A stretch of DNA of 50,078 bases, from the IMG/VR virus record IMGVR_UViG_3300046829_000092, positions 1 to 50,078 of that record; one strand, 5' to 3'. Positions within the stretch are counted from its first letter, which is position 1, and each line of letters starts with the position of its first letter. A program made the translations under genes and the position numbers. The notes beneath the pieces were generated by a model. That model searched no databases. It was not told the origin of the DNA and was given only the letters and a program-made list of their open reading frames with translations. Of this stretch, positions 24,956 to 33,811 are shown piece after piece. The stretch is from a virus.

Positions 24956-25255
24956 TCAGGTCGCTGGCTCCTCGGCCGGCTCCGGTTCGTCCTTCGTCTG
25001 CTCCTCGGGGACGGCCGGGATGTTCAGCGACCTGATGCTCAGGTTCAACTGGCCGTAGGAGGTGTCGTGGTGGCCGCTGGCCTCGACGATGAGGCCGCCG
25101 GCGTAGTTGCTGTGGTCCAGGTGGGCGCCGATGAGCTCGTAGACGCTGGCGAGGAGCGGGGTGTGGTTGTTCCACTGGCGGTGCTGGGCCTCGCTGGCCG
25201 CGAGCTGCTGGCGGACCTGGTCCTTGGTGCCGGCGGCGGTGAAGCTGAACGTCAT
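24956..25255 (-). CDS. Unknown soluble protein with acidic tail
   Basis: 99 residues from ATG 25255 (GAAGGAG upstream). Helical centre with A-S-E-A-Q-H-R-Q-W-N-N-H, then E-L-I-G-A-H-L-D-H-S, and an acidic Glu/Pro-rich end (T-K-D-E-P-E-P-A-E-E). No family recognised. Its transcript probably ends at the 24911-24945 hairpin. Confidence 0.68.
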   Translation of the reverse strand: MTFSFTAAGTKDQVRQQLAASEAQHRQWNNHTPLLASVYELIGAHLDHSNYAGGLIVEASGHHDTSYGQLNLSIRSLNIPAVPEEQTKDEPEPAEEPAT

Positions 25256-25287
25256 GGCGCTGCGCTCCTTCGTAGTCGGACGGCGCG

Positions 25288-25899
25288 TCAGCGCCAGGGC
25301 TTGACGGTGTGGGCCGGGTCGACGCCGCGCGCGATCAGCGCGGCGTTCCAGATCGCTTCGAGGCGGGGTCGGAGTTCGACGGGGATGCGCGAGCGTACGG
25401 GCAGCGCGGCCAGCAGCTGGTCGGCTTCGGTGACGTCGGCGCCGTAAGCGCGGGACTTTCCGCAGGTAGCGCAGGTTCCGTAGCTGCTGTGGTCGAGCTG
25501 CGGGGTGTCGCAGAGGCACTTGCGACTGGCACGCCAGACGGTGTCGCAGTCGTGGTGACGGAGGGCACGTTCGCCGCGCCACCAGCGGGTGCGGACGCCG
25601 TCCCAGGACGAGCTGAAGTTGACCCTGTCGTCCTTGCGGCTGCGGCCGCCACACCACTCGCACCGGGTCAAAGCCCACCGGCGCAGCTGCTGGAGGGGGT
25701 GCACTTGGATGCGCCAGTGGTGGACGTGCCACCTCCAGGAGCCGGACCAGCGGCAGACGGTGCCGGAGTCGTGGCCGCCGGGTTCGCGGTGCCAGACGGT
25801 GATGAGCGACGGCCAGTAGCGGCGTCGGCGCGTCGTCGTCTTCTCGATGCGCGGCCAGGGTCGCCGGATCTCGAAGGCGACGACGAGCGGGTCGTGCAT
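25288..25899 (-). CDS. Conserved-type actinophage protein with zinc-finger cysteines
   Basis: 203 residues from ATG 25899. N-terminal D-P-L-V-V-A-F-E-I-R-R-P-W-P, then Y-W-P-S-L-I-T-V-W-H-R-E-P-G-G-H-D, which I recognise as a recurrent unknown protein in actinophage genomes. Later C-E-W-C-G-G and C-D-T ... C-A-T-C-G-K supply metal ligands. Trp-rich. Function unknown. Confidence 0.75.
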   Translation of the reverse strand: MHDPLVVAFEIRRPWPRIEKTTTRRRRYWPSLITVWHREPGGHDSGTVCRWSGSWRWHVHHWRIQVHPLQQLRRWALTRCEWCGGRSRKDDRVNFSSSWDGVRTRWWRGERALRHHDCDTVWRASRKCLCDTPQLDHSSYGTCATCGKSRAYGADVTEADQLLAALPVRSRIPVELRPRLEAIWNAALIARGVDPAHTVKPWR

Positions 25900-25904
25900 G
25901 GCCG

Positions 25905-26354
25905 TCAGGAGACGGTGACGTTGACGACGGTCGGTGTCTGGTCGGCGACGGTGGCGGTCGCGGAGCCGGCGATGCCGAGCGGGTCGGTCGCGGTCGCGGT
26001 GACGTCGCCGAGCGGGGCGTCGCTGATCGTGATGGTCGTCGAGTCCGGGCCGGGCACGATGGTACCGGCGGTGGACGTCCAGGTGTAGGTGTCAGCGACG
26101 GGCTGGTTCTCGGCGTTGTCCGAGCCCGCGGTGAAGGTGATCGGGGCGCCGGGGGCGAAGGTGGTCATGGTGTTGCCTTCCGTGGTGACGGTGACGTGGA
26201 TGCGGGCGGGGGCCCGGTCGTTGGCGCGTGCGAGTGCGAGCAACTGGTCGACTTCGGCCTGGAGTTCGTCGAGGTGCCGTTCGACCTCCTGCGAGCAGCA
26301 TGAGTGGCGCCGGGCATGGCCTCGGATCACGGCGATCCGTTCGATCAGCAGCAC
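25905..26354 (-). CDS. Ig-like domain protein with N-terminal helix
   Basis: 149 residues from GTG 26354 (GGAG seven bases upstream). Residues 1-60 are helical with a C-C pair and heptad-like R-H-L-D-E-L-Q-A-E-V-D-Q-L-L. Residues 63-149 form an Ig-like beta domain (P-I-T-F-T-A-G-S, Y-T-W-T-S-T-A-G-T-I, A-T-A-T-D-P-L-G). A second strong start, ATG 26168 with GGAAGG before it, would give the 87-residue Ig domain alone. Probably a virion surface protein, since it lies beside the collagen-like fibre. Confidence 0.75.
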   Translation of the reverse strand: MLLIERIAVIRGHARRHSCCSQEVERHLDELQAEVDQLLALARANDRAPARIHVTVTTEGNTMTTFAPGAPITFTAGSDNAENQPVADTYTWTSTAGTIVPGPDSTTITISDAPLGDVTATATDPLGIAGSATATVADQTPTVVNVTVS

Positions 26355-26408
26355 GGTCGTCTCCAGGGCTCGGCGGTCAGCGTTCCCATCACACCGGCCG
26401 CGTCAAGG

Positions 26409-27629
26409 TCAGACGTTCAGGACCCGCCATCCGAAGGTGGCACCGGATCCGCCGGGGGCGACGTCGGTGTTGACGGTGATGTTCGTGGCATCGACGGCGG
26501 ACACCCACAGCTTCGTCGCCGAGCCCAGATTGTTCGTGGGCGTGACGTCGACCTGCTGGAGCGTTGGGACGCGCGGCAGGCCGTGGGCGACCGACACGGA
26601 CGTGGACCCGGCCGCGACGGCCGCAGTGCCGGAGGCGGTGGACGCCAGGTGGCCGGCGCCGTCCAGGCCCGCGATACCGCCGAGTGCGCCGATCTGCGAC
26701 AGGACGTACTGCGCGGCGGCTTCCTGCGCCGAGGGGAATCCGGCGATGTCCTGCCAGGCGCCGATCTCCTGCCACCACGTCGGGTTCGGCTCGCCCCAGA
26801 TCGGCGTCACCCAGTAGTTCGCGTTCCCGCCGACGTGATCGGGAACGTGGCCGACTGTCGTGGAGTACATCCCGGCGCCGACCGGCGCGGTGATCGAGCC
26901 GACCGTGACCGGGGCGTTGAAATACCCGGAGTCGAAGGAGTAATGCCCGGCGGGGAACGCGCACGACACGACGTAGGTGTCCCCAGCGGCCAGGTCCGCG
27001 GCCAGCGGCATGCTCTGCCAGCCCGAGGACGTCTCGCCGGTGAACGTCGCCTCGGTGACCTTGTAGTAGACGCTGTTCGCGCCGAGCCGCCACAGGCGTC
27101 CGACGTGGGTGCCGGTGTTGGCGGTGGCCTTGTAGAACGCGACCGCGGTCATGCGGACGTCGGCGGTCGGCTGGACCTTCAGGCCCATCTCGTACGCGGC
27201 GCCGTCGAGGGCGGCGGTGGTGCCGGGCGGTCCGGCGAACAGCTGGGTGGCGGGCAGCGGGTCGTGGCCGGTCCCGGCCTGTACGGCCTCGAAGGCGCGC
27301 TCGTTGAGGACGACGACGTCGTTGGCGACGTAGGAGGTGCCGACGGCCCAGGTGCCGCGCAGGGCTCCTCCGCCGCCGGGTCCTGCCGGTCCCTGCGGGC
27401 CGGTAGCGCCCGTCGCTCCTGTCGCGCCCGTAGCGCCCTGTGGTCCTGTTGCGCCGGTCGGCCCGGTGGCGCCGGTCGGGCCCGTGGGTCCCGTCGGCCC
27501 TGCCGGGCCGGTGGCGCCCGTGGCTCCCGTCGCGCCGGGTGTCCCGAGCGCGGAGACGGTCACGATCGGCGTCACGGCGTCGCCGACGGAGACGGTCGGG
27601 CCGGTCTCGGTGACGGTGATGTCGGGCAT
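26409..27629 (-). CDS. Collagen-like fibre protein with DUF4082-like domain
   Basis: 406 residues from ATG 27629 (TAGGAGGC upstream). Residues about 30-85 are collagen-like Gly-x-y triplets (many G-A-T and G-P-T/Q). A carbohydrate-binding-module-like region follows, and residues 145-255 fit DUF4082 ([17 protein letters not shown], then S-G-W-Q-S-M-P-L and [12 protein letters not shown]). The C-terminus is a small beta domain. A trimeric head or tail fibre is likely. It is on the opposite strand to the other virion genes. Confidence 0.85.
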   Translation of the reverse strand: MPDITVTETGPTVSVGDAVTPIVTVSALGTPGATGATGATGPAGPTGPTGPTGATGPTGATGPQGATGATGATGATGPQGPAGPGGGGALRGTWAVGTSYVANDVVVLNERAFEAVQAGTGHDPLPATQLFAGPPGTTAALDGAAYEMGLKVQPTADVRMTAVAFYKATANTGTHVGRLWRLGANSVYYKVTEATFTGETSSGWQSMPLAADLAAGDTYVVSCAFPAGHYSFDSGYFNAPVTVGSITAPVGAGMYSTTVGHVPDHVGGNANYWVTPIWGEPNPTWWQEIGAWQDIAGFPSAQEAAAQYVLSQIGALGGIAGLDGAGHLASTASGTAAVAAGSTSVSVAHGLPRVPTLQQVDVTPTNNLGSATKLWVSAVDATNITVNTDVAPGGSGATFGWRVLNV

Positions 27630-27639
27630 CGTCGGCCTC

Positions 27640-28008
27640 CTACGGCTGGGCCACGCGGGCGACGGTCAGCGTGCCCTGCATCCAGCACAGGGCGCTGGGC
27701 TGGCCCGGGTTGGACCACAGGGCGTGCCGGTAGGCCGCGGGCGGCAGGGCGGCCGTGGCGGCGTGCAGCAGGCTGAGCGCGACCTGGGTGGTCGGGCTCG
27801 TGGTGACGGTCAGCGAGCCCTGGGCGTTCGGGGTCGTCGTGACCGAGATGAGCGGCGACGCGTCGGCCGGATCGGAGTGGACGACGTACTCCCACGTCAG
27901 GCCGCTGACGTTGTAGGGGGTGCCGTCGTCGTTGCTGAGACCGAACGCAGCGCTCATGGCGGATCCCGCCGGGAGCACCGCGTCCCATCCGTTGCTGAGG
28001 CCACCCAT
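27640..28008 (-). CDS. Small beta-rich probable virion protein
   Basis: 122 residues from ATG 28008; no good RBS is seen, and ATG 27957 (M-S-A-A-F-G) is an alternative. The segment [21 protein letters not shown] resembles the strand-turn-strand of baseplate or fibre adaptor domains. It sits 10 bases before the collagen-like gene and may anchor it; this is inference. Confidence 0.68.
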   Translation of the reverse strand: MGGLSNGWDAVLPAGSAMSAAFGLSNDDGTPYNVSGLTWEYVVHSDPADASPLISVTTTPNAQGSLTVTTSPTTQVALSLLHAATAALPPAAYRHALWSNPGQPSALCWMQGTLTVARVAQP

Positions 28009-28058
28009 GGTCGTCAGGCTATGGGCGGAGTCCAGCGCGGATCCCGTGGGCGGGCACT

Positions 28059-29204
28059 TCAGACCGGGGTGCCGTTCACGTAGTGGCCGCGCTCGCGGCG
28101 GGCGCCTTCGTCAAGCTGCCCTTCGACGCAGGACCACACGTTCCCCACGTAGTCCTCTAGGAACTCGTCCGTGACGATCACGACCCGCTTCCCCTCGCGG
28201 TACCGCTTGTAGAAGGTCACCTCGCGCGGATCGTCGAACCGCCAGTCCAGCTCCCGCCGCATGGCCGTCATGGCGCCCCGCTTGATGCTCTCGCCGTGGG
28301 CGAGCCGGACCGTCTCCGGGACGGCCAGGGCTCGGGCGATGCCCTCCTGGAGGCTGACGCGAGGCTTGTACAGCGCGAGCATCCGCGTCGGGTCGGCCAC
28401 GCGGTACGCCACCCCGGCAGGCTTGTCCTCCAAGTGCCGGAACGCCGGGCGGTAGCCGCCGCCGACCTGGGCAACGATGGACGCCGCGAGCTCGTCGAAC
28501 GACGTGGCGACGCCGCTGCCGATGTTCAGCGGGCCCTGCTCGCCGGCATCGAGCGCGGCTAGGACGGCGCCGACCACGTCATCGATGTAGACCCAGTCTC
28601 GGACCTGGCGACCGTCGCCCCAGATGTCGAACGGGTCCTCACGACGCCGGGCGCGGTCGATGATCGCCGAGAACGGGTAATCCGGCGATTGGTCCTCGCC
28701 GAAGCCCGAAAATGGGCGACACACGAGCACGTCAACGCCAGCCGCACGGGCGTACTCGGCCAGCTGCTCGCCGACGAGCTTCGCCAGGCCGTAGACGGCG
28801 TCCGGGCGGCCGATGTTGTAGGCGTCCAGGCGAATGTCGTCTTCACGCAGCTCGCGCGCCGTCGCGTAGTCGTTCTGGAGATCCACCGGGTAGCAGGCCG
28901 AGGAGCTGAAATACACCGCTCGCGGCGTGCCGGTCCGGACCAGCCAGTTGAAGTACCAACTGTCCAGCGCAAGGTTCGTGGCGACCGCGAGCGGTGACCC
29001 GTCGATGCCCTGCCGTCCGCCGATGACCGCGGCACAGTGAATCGCCAAGTCATACCGCGTGCCGTCGGTGCGGAAGAAGTCCAGCGCGTCGAACTGCGGC
29101 CCGTCGACGATGTCCAGGCCCGCTACGTCGTCTCCGCGGGCTTCCAGGGCGCGGACAAGGTGGGATCCGATGAAGCCGGCCGCGCCGGTCACGAGCACCC
29201 GCAC
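28059..29204 (-). CDS. NAD-dependent epimerase/dehydratase with C-terminal extension
   Basis: 381 residues from GTG 29204. Extended SDR fold: V-T-G-A-A-G-F-I-G at residues 5-13 binds NAD(P), S-S-S-A-C-Y-P near 100-106 supplies the Ser, and Tyr138 with Lys142 (Y-G-L-A-K) the catalytic pair; D-W-V-Y-I-D-D follows. It would epimerise or dehydrate a nucleotide sugar. The SDR ends near residue 311; the last 70 residues (from in-frame ATG 28271) are a separate Arg/Glu-rich unit with Y-K-R-Y-R-E-G-K-R-V-V-I-V, not part of usual SDRs. Confidence 0.85.
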   Translation of the reverse strand: MRVLVTGAAGFIGSHLVRALEARGDDVAGLDIVDGPQFDALDFFRTDGTRYDLAIHCAAVIGGRQGIDGSPLAVATNLALDSWYFNWLVRTGTPRAVYFSSSACYPVDLQNDYATARELREDDIRLDAYNIGRPDAVYGLAKLVGEQLAEYARAAGVDVLVCRPFSGFGEDQSPDYPFSAIIDRARRREDPFDIWGDGRQVRDWVYIDDVVGAVLAALDAGEQGPLNIGSGVATSFDELAASIVAQVGGGYRPAFRHLEDKPAGVAYRVADPTRMLALYKPRVSLQEGIARALAVPETVRLAHGESIKRGAMTAMRRELDWRFDDPREVTFYKRYREGKRVVIVTDEFLEDYVGNVWSCVEGQLDEGARRERGHYVNGTPV

Positions 29205-29205
29205 G

Positions 29206-30234
29206 TCAGATCTCCACTTCGTCGGCGACCGAACGCCACCGGTACCGGGTGCGCATCTCCGAGACGTCGGCGGCGATGGCCGCGCAGGCCTCGGCGGCCC
29301 ACCGGCCCTGTTTGACTGCAGCATCCGACACGCTGACTCCCGAGGCCATCACCTCGTTGCCCTTCCAGGAGTCGTGCCGGAACGGGATGCCCTTCTCGCT
29401 GGCCCAGTCCACGGCCCACGACAGCTTGCCCTCGCCACGCCTGCGACCAATGCGTTTCCGCTCCAGCGTGAGGATGACTTCGTGGTCGTCCCCTTCGGGC
29501 ATCCGGATGGTCGCGGTCACCGGCTCGCCCACCTTTTCGTAGCTGCCGAGCACCGGGCCGAACAGGCGTTCGCGCGGGTCGATCACTGTCGAGCCGTCCC
29601 GCCAGCGCGGAGTCGCGCCCGAGTGCTCATCGCGCTTGGCCCACAACCGCCAAGACAGGCGCCCGTCGCCGAGGGTGAGCTCGGTAGTACGGGTGTCGTA
29701 GCCGGTGGGGTTGAGCCTGCGCTGAATCCAGGTCCCGAACTCATCGACGTGCAGGTATAGCGCGCCGATCGGGTTGAGCCGGACGTGCACGGCCAGCCCG
29801 TGGTCGTCGCCGGCACTGCCCACGGCAACGCCGATGGAGGCGCCCGGGAAGCTCCTGCCGATGACGATCTGCCCGCCGAAGCTACCAGTGGCGCGCGGCC
29901 ACGGCCCGGGCAGAGGCGCCCGGTAGCGGTCGCCGACGTCCCACTGCACCGGGTCGAGATCGCCCTGGGGTCGGGGCCGCAAGCCGCAGCGGTCGCAGCA
30001 GACCCACCGGTAGCCGGGGCGGCTGAACGTCCCGTTGGCGTAGCCCTCGGTGCCGTCAACCACGGCCTTGTGGCCGAGCAGTCGGCAGTTGAGGATCAGG
30101 CGCGGCAGGTGGTGGATCCAGAAGCCGCGGTCGACGAGCGTTCCACGTCGGCTGCCTTCACGCTTTCGGTAGTCGGTGGTGTAGGCGTGGATGCGTTCGC
30201 GCTCGACGGCGTCGGGCTTCGTCTCGATCGTCAT
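29206..30234 (-). CDS. Unknown protein in the sugar cassette
   Basis: 342 residues from ATG 30234. Carries C-C-D-R-C-G-L-R-P at about residues 79-87 (possible zinc ribbon), G-G-Q-I-V-I-G, a Trp-rich middle (Y-L-H-V-D-E-F-G-T-W-I-Q-R-R-L-N-P-T-G-Y) and a long C-terminal region. Similar unknown proteins are often seen in actinophages. One base from the epimerase and overlapping the next gene upstream, so co-translated. Confidence 0.7.
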   Translation of the reverse strand: MTIETKPDAVERERIHAYTTDYRKREGSRRGTLVDRGFWIHHLPRLILNCRLLGHKAVVDGTEGYANGTFSRPGYRWVCCDRCGLRPRPQGDLDPVQWDVGDRYRAPLPGPWPRATGSFGGQIVIGRSFPGASIGVAVGSAGDDHGLAVHVRLNPIGALYLHVDEFGTWIQRRLNPTGYDTRTTELTLGDGRLSWRLWAKRDEHSGATPRWRDGSTVIDPRERLFGPVLGSYEKVGEPVTATIRMPEGDDHEVILTLERKRIGRRRGEGKLSWAVDWASEKGIPFRHDSWKGNEVMASGVSVSDAAVKQGRWAAEACAAIAADVSEMRTRYRWRSVADEVEI

Positions 30235-30929
30235 CGCGGGAATCCGTTCTCGTCGAGCATGTCCTCATCGAACGTCGGCAGCTTGTACGCCTGGGCCAGC
30301 CGCCTGAGGTGGTCCGCGGCCCCGTTGCGCCGGTGGCAGCGGCACGGGCAGGTGCCCAGGACGTCCTCCCGCGTCACCGTCGGCTCGATCGCCGCGTCAA
30401 CCGCCGGAAAGATGCGGGACGCCTTGGAGATCAGCCCCTTGTCGCAGTAGGGAGTGGCCGCCGGGCCGTCGGCGCAGCGCTTGAGGTCGTGCTGGTCCTC
30501 CGGGTGAACGACTGTGACGAGGCTGCGGAAGTAGGCGTACGCCTCGGGGTCGATCGCCAGCCGGCCGCAGCTGGCCTGGATGAAGAACCGGATGAACGTC
30601 TCGAACCCGGCCTTGCCAAGCTGAGGCTCGAACATCATCGGGTCGACGGACTCGCGGGCGGTGAACAGCCGCCCGTTGACGTGGACACGCAGCTCCAGCA
30701 GCACGTTCGACTCGTGGAACGCCGGGCGGCCGGTCGCAACGTCGTAGACAGACGGCGGACCGGCGGTACTGGACTTGTCGTCCTTGGCGAGCGCGTCCAG
30801 CACCGCTTCCATGTGCTTCTCGCCGCCGTCCTCGGCGTCCTTGATGATCTGCTTCATGCGTTCATCGGCGTCGGGGGCGGAGTTGTCGAAGGTGCGGATT
30901 TGCTTAGCGAGCCGCTCGGGGCTGGTCAC
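30231..30929 (-). CDS. Unknown protein in the sugar cassette
   Basis: 232 residues from GTG 30929, with a very good AGGAGG. Highly charged helical N-terminus; centre with F-I-R-F-F-I-Q-A-S-C; C-terminus with C-P-C-R-C-H-R-R, a likely metal site. No domain recognised. Overlaps both neighbours. Confidence 0.7.
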   Translation of the reverse strand: MTSPERLAKQIRTFDNSAPDADERMKQIIKDAEDGGEKHMEAVLDALAKDDKSSTAGPPSVYDVATGRPAFHESNVLLELRVHVNGRLFTARESVDPMMFEPQLGKAGFETFIRFFIQASCGRLAIDPEAYAYFRSLVTVVHPEDQHDLKRCADGPAATPYCDKGLISKASRIFPAVDAAIEPTVTREDVLGTCPCRCHRRNGAADHLRRLAQAYKLPTFDEDMLDENGFPR

Positions 30930-31432
30930 CAGTCCTCCTGGAACTGCTGGGCGTAGGGGAGGCCCTCGCCGGACAGGGTGGAAGTCGGCGGCAGTACGAG
31001 CCGGACGGCCTGCCCGAAGTCGTACGGGAGGTTCTGGGTCCGCAGCGACAGCCACGGGTAGGCGGCCATGTTCTTCCAGGTGGCCGTGATGGTGACCTCG
31101 CGGAGGCGGATCGGCCGGCGACGGACCCAGCCGCGCATCCACCATCGCTCCCGGTGGTCCCACCGCCAGTGTTCGCGCCATCCGTCGGGGATGTGGATGC
31201 TGCGGGTCTCGGAGTGCGGAGGCAGCTGCTCGCCGAACACGTGGCCGCGGATGCGCAGGACGATTTGCCTCGCGAGTATCGAGTTCAGATCCTCGGCGCT
31301 GACTTCGTCGACGAGGTCCGGGCTCAGGCCGTACATGAGGCTCAGCTTCTGGCGGACGAGCGTCAGCACCCTGTCGCCATCGGGTCCCATCCAGACGAGC
31401 GGGTCCCTTCGCCTCGTGCCGTCGGCCGTCAT
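30926..31432 (-). CDS. Unknown Trp-rich protein in the sugar cassette
   Basis: 168 residues from ATG 31432. Middle is strikingly Trp-rich (W-R-E-H-W-R-W-D-H-R-E-R-W-W). N-terminus P-L-V-W-M-G-P-D-G-D; last part beta. No catalytic motif. Its ATG overlaps the methyltransferase stop. Confidence 0.68.
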   Translation of the reverse strand: MTADGTRRRDPLVWMGPDGDRVLTLVRQKLSLMYGLSPDLVDEVSAEDLNSILARQIVLRIRGHVFGEQLPPHSETRSIHIPDGWREHWRWDHRERWWMRGWVRRRPIRLREVTITATWKNMAAYPWLSLRTQNLPYDFGQAVRLVLPPTSTLSGEGLPYAQQFQEDW

Positions 31433-32067
31433 GCGTGCACTCCGGTGATCACCTGAAACATCCCGACGGTCTCGTGCCGTACGACCTCGAAGCCGCCCTG
31501 CTCCAGGAGCGCGCGGTAGCCGTCCAAATCCCACGCAAAAGTGTGGAAACCGTACGCGGCGCCCGGCCGCTCGGTATGCGGCGACGACGCAACCAGGACG
31601 CGGCAGTGCTCGGCGATGATGCGAACGAACCGCCCTGGCTCGAGTAAATGCTCCAGGCACTCCGTGGCCACGGCGATCTCGCCCCACTGCAACGGGAGCT
31701 TCTGCATCGTGCCGTCCTCGGATTTGCCGAGGTACTCCACGCCGTCGACGACGTCGCCGAGGTAGACGGTCACCCCGCGCTGTGCGGCGCCGGCGATGTT
31801 CGTCGGCTGGAGGTCGTAGCCCCAGGCGTCGAGCATCGGAACGTCGCGCTGGAGAAGTTGCAGCAGGCCGCCGTCTCCGGCGCCGAGGTCGACGAGGGTC
31901 TTCGCGAAGTGGACGGCGGCCACGTCGGCGACCTGCGCCGCGGCTTCCATCAGGCGCGGCCGGTGCAGCTCCTGCTCCAAGTGCGGCGCCCGGTCACGAG
32001 AGGCGTACCATTCCGGCCGCGTCCACTCCGGGACGGCGCCCTCTTCGAAGAGACGCCACTCGCTCAA
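31429..32067 (-). CDS. Class I SAM-dependent methyltransferase
   Basis: 212 residues. Motif I is clear: L-V-D-L-G-A-G-D-G-G (residues 58-67), followed by G-Y-D-L-Q-P at the acidic position and A-T-E-C-L-E-H-L-L, a typical post-I strand. It would methylate a small molecule, perhaps a sugar, given the neighbours. The start is TTG 32067, overlapping TGA of the upstream gene (TTGA), with AAGGAG at a suitable distance. Confidence 0.83.
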   Translation of the reverse strand: MSEWRLFEEGAVPEWTRPEWYASRDRAPHLEQELHRPRLMEAAAQVADVAAVHFAKTLVDLGAGDGGLLQLLQRDVPMLDAWGYDLQPTNIAGAAQRGVTVYLGDVVDGVEYLGKSEDGTMQKLPLQWGEIAVATECLEHLLEPGRFVRIIAEHCRVLVASSPHTERPGAAYGFHTFAWDLDGYRALLEQGGFEVVRHETVGMFQVITGVHA

Positions 32068-32771
32068 GGCCGGTTCTCCTTCGCCGCGATCAGGTGCTTG
32101 AGCCGTTCGACGTCGGCGGGCATCTGAAGCCGCTTCCAGTCGGCGAGCCGCTGGCCGTCGGCCTCGTACTGCGCCGGGTCGTTGGCCTCGCGGTAGCCGG
32201 CGTCGTCCGGAGCCTTCCCGGCGATGGGGTGCATGTGCTCGATGACGACGTCCGGCAGGTAGGTCAGGCGCCCGATCGCCTGGCCGAGCAGCTTCCAGGC
32301 CGTATCGATCTCCAGATGGACCAGGCCGCCGGGCACCATGTAGCCGAGAGCGGTGATGATGTCCGTGGTCATGGCGATGGCGGTCGGCAAGTTCTCGCCC
32401 TGGATGAGGTCGTTGCCGTAGACCATGCCGGTGCCCATCCGGTCGAGCTCGGCCAGGAAGCGCAGCGACCAGCCCTCGGTCTGGACAAGGTGGTCGTCGC
32501 CGAGGAAACCGAAGGCGAAGATGCTGGCGCGGTCTCTCCAGTCGGCCGTGAGCCGGTTCAGGGTGCCGCCGATCCGCAGCCGCGGCCCGATGACCATCGG
32601 CACGCCCGTCTCGACGTACGCAGAGCGCTTCGGATCGTCCTGGTCGACTGCGAACACGATGGCCGCCTCGGGCCCCGTGGTGGCCTTGAAGGCCTCGTGC
32701 AGCCGGACGGCGTTTTCGGGCCTGCCGCGCGTGGGGCAGATCATCATGAGCCTGGGGGTCTCGGTCACCAC
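32064..32771 (-). CDS. GT-A-type glycosyltransferase-like protein
   Basis: 235 residues from GTG 32771 (or GTG 32768). Opening strand P-R-L-M-M-I-C-P-T-R-G-R and helix, V-D-Q-D-D-P near 42-47, then F-L-G-D-D-H at 89-94, the probable metal/nucleotide-sugar site. V-I-E-H-M-H-P occurs later. Similar small GT-like proteins lie beside GT4 genes in other phages. The acceptor is unknown. Confidence 0.72.
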   Translation of the reverse strand: MVTETPRLMMICPTRGRPENAVRLHEAFKATTGPEAAIVFAVDQDDPKRSAYVETGVPMVIGPRLRIGGTLNRLTADWRDRASIFAFGFLGDDHLVQTEGWSLRFLAELDRMGTGMVYGNDLIQGENLPTAIAMTTDIITALGYMVPGGLVHLEIDTAWKLLGQAIGRLTYLPDVVIEHMHPIAGKAPDDAGYREANDPAQYEADGQRLADWKRLQMPADVERLKHLIAAKENRP

Positions 32772-33811
32772 TTCAGGCTTCCCAGCGCGTCAAGCCACAA
32801 CTGACCGCCATGACCTTGGATCGTGTACTCCGCAGCCGCCTCGCGTGCTGCCTTCCCCATGCGCTCGCGCAGCCCTTCGTCGCCGGCTAGGGCGTCCAGG
32901 GCCGCCAGCCACTCCTTGCGCGTCGAGGCAAGGAACCCGGTGACACCGTCGTCCACGGCCGCCGCGTACGGGCCGACACGCGAATAGACGGCCGGGATGC
33001 CCGCCGCGCAGTACTCGCGGACCCGCAGATCCGACTTGGAGGCGTTGAACACGGTGTCGGCCAGGGGTGCGACGCCGATGTCCCAGCGCATGCTCGCGCA
33101 GTACGCGGCCTGGTCCTCGACGATGTCGCGCCAGCGGGTGAACCTGCGCCTGGTCGCGCCGGTGAGCGGCCCGTAGTCGTGGCCGAAGGAGTGCCAGCGC
33201 ACGGCAGGCCGGCGCTTGAAGAATGACCGCAGGTGCGGCGCGACCGCGGCGAAGTCGGCGCCGTGTGTCGACGAGCCGCCCCAACCGACGGTCAGGATGC
33301 CGTCGCGTTCGGGCCGCGGGTACTTCAGGACCGCGGCGTCGAGGTAGTTGCCGATGACGACGACGTTGTCGCTGTACTGCCGCATCTGAACGGCGAGGGG
33401 TTCGGTGGACACGGTGACCATGTGGGCGGCGGCAAGGTTCTCGGCCAGCCTGCGGCGTACGTCGGGCCGGCCGAAGTAGGCGTAGGCCCGCTCGTTGGCG
33501 GGGTCGACCCGGAACAGGTCGTCGTCGATGTCGTACACGAGCCTGAACCGGTCGGCTTTGGCCAGCAGCTGCCACGTCTCGGACGGGACGGCCTGGGCGA
33601 CGCGCTGGCCGATGATGACGGCGGGTTCCCCGTCGTGGTCCACGCGGATCTCGCCGGGCCGGGAGCCGGTGGCGTAGTCGGCGAACATGCGCCCGTCGAA
33701 TGCGGTGTCGGCGGCGCGGCGACGGGCGAGTTCGCACAGCGGCAGCATGACGCGGTAGTAGCCGCAGCCCTGGGTGTCGGCGAGCCAGCCGAAGACGCGC
33801 GGGAGGCTCAC
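32765..33811 (-). CDS. GT-B glycosyltransferase (GT4-like)
   Basis: 348 residues from GTG 33811, a GTGA overlap with the WhiB stop. The start G-W-L-A-D-T-Q-G-C-G-Y-Y-R, the segment V-Y-D-I-D-D-D-L-F, and the C-terminal half R-E-Y-C-A-A-G-I-P-A-V-Y-S ... D-G-V-T-G-F-L are typical of GT4 enzymes, with the E-x(7)-E-like donor site around Arg-Glu-Tyr. It ends with the usual closing helix. Together with the epimerase, methyltransferase and second GT it suggests decoration of virion, DNA or host glycan. Confidence 0.85.
   Translation of the reverse strand: MSLPRVFGWLADTQGCGYYRVMLPLCELARRRAADTAFDGRMFADYATGSRPGEIRVDHDGEPAVIIGQRVAQAVPSETWQLLAKADRFRLVYDIDDDLFRVDPANERAYAYFGRPDVRRRLAENLAAAHMVTVSTEPLAVQMRQYSDNVVVIGNYLDAAVLKYPRPERDGILTVGWGGSSTHGADFAAVAPHLRSFFKRRPAVRWHSFGHDYGPLTGATRRRFTRWRDIVEDQAAYCASMRWDIGVAPLADTVFNASKSDLRVREYCAAGIPAVYSRVGPYAAAVDDGVTGFLASTRKEWLAALDALAGDEGLRERMGKAAREAAAEYTIQGHGGQLWLDALGSLKW

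Noticed and set aside
27380-27540. Short repetitive G/C-rich sequence considered as a CRISPR or satellite
   Set aside because: It is the coding repeat for collagen-like Gly triplets, in phase with the gene.
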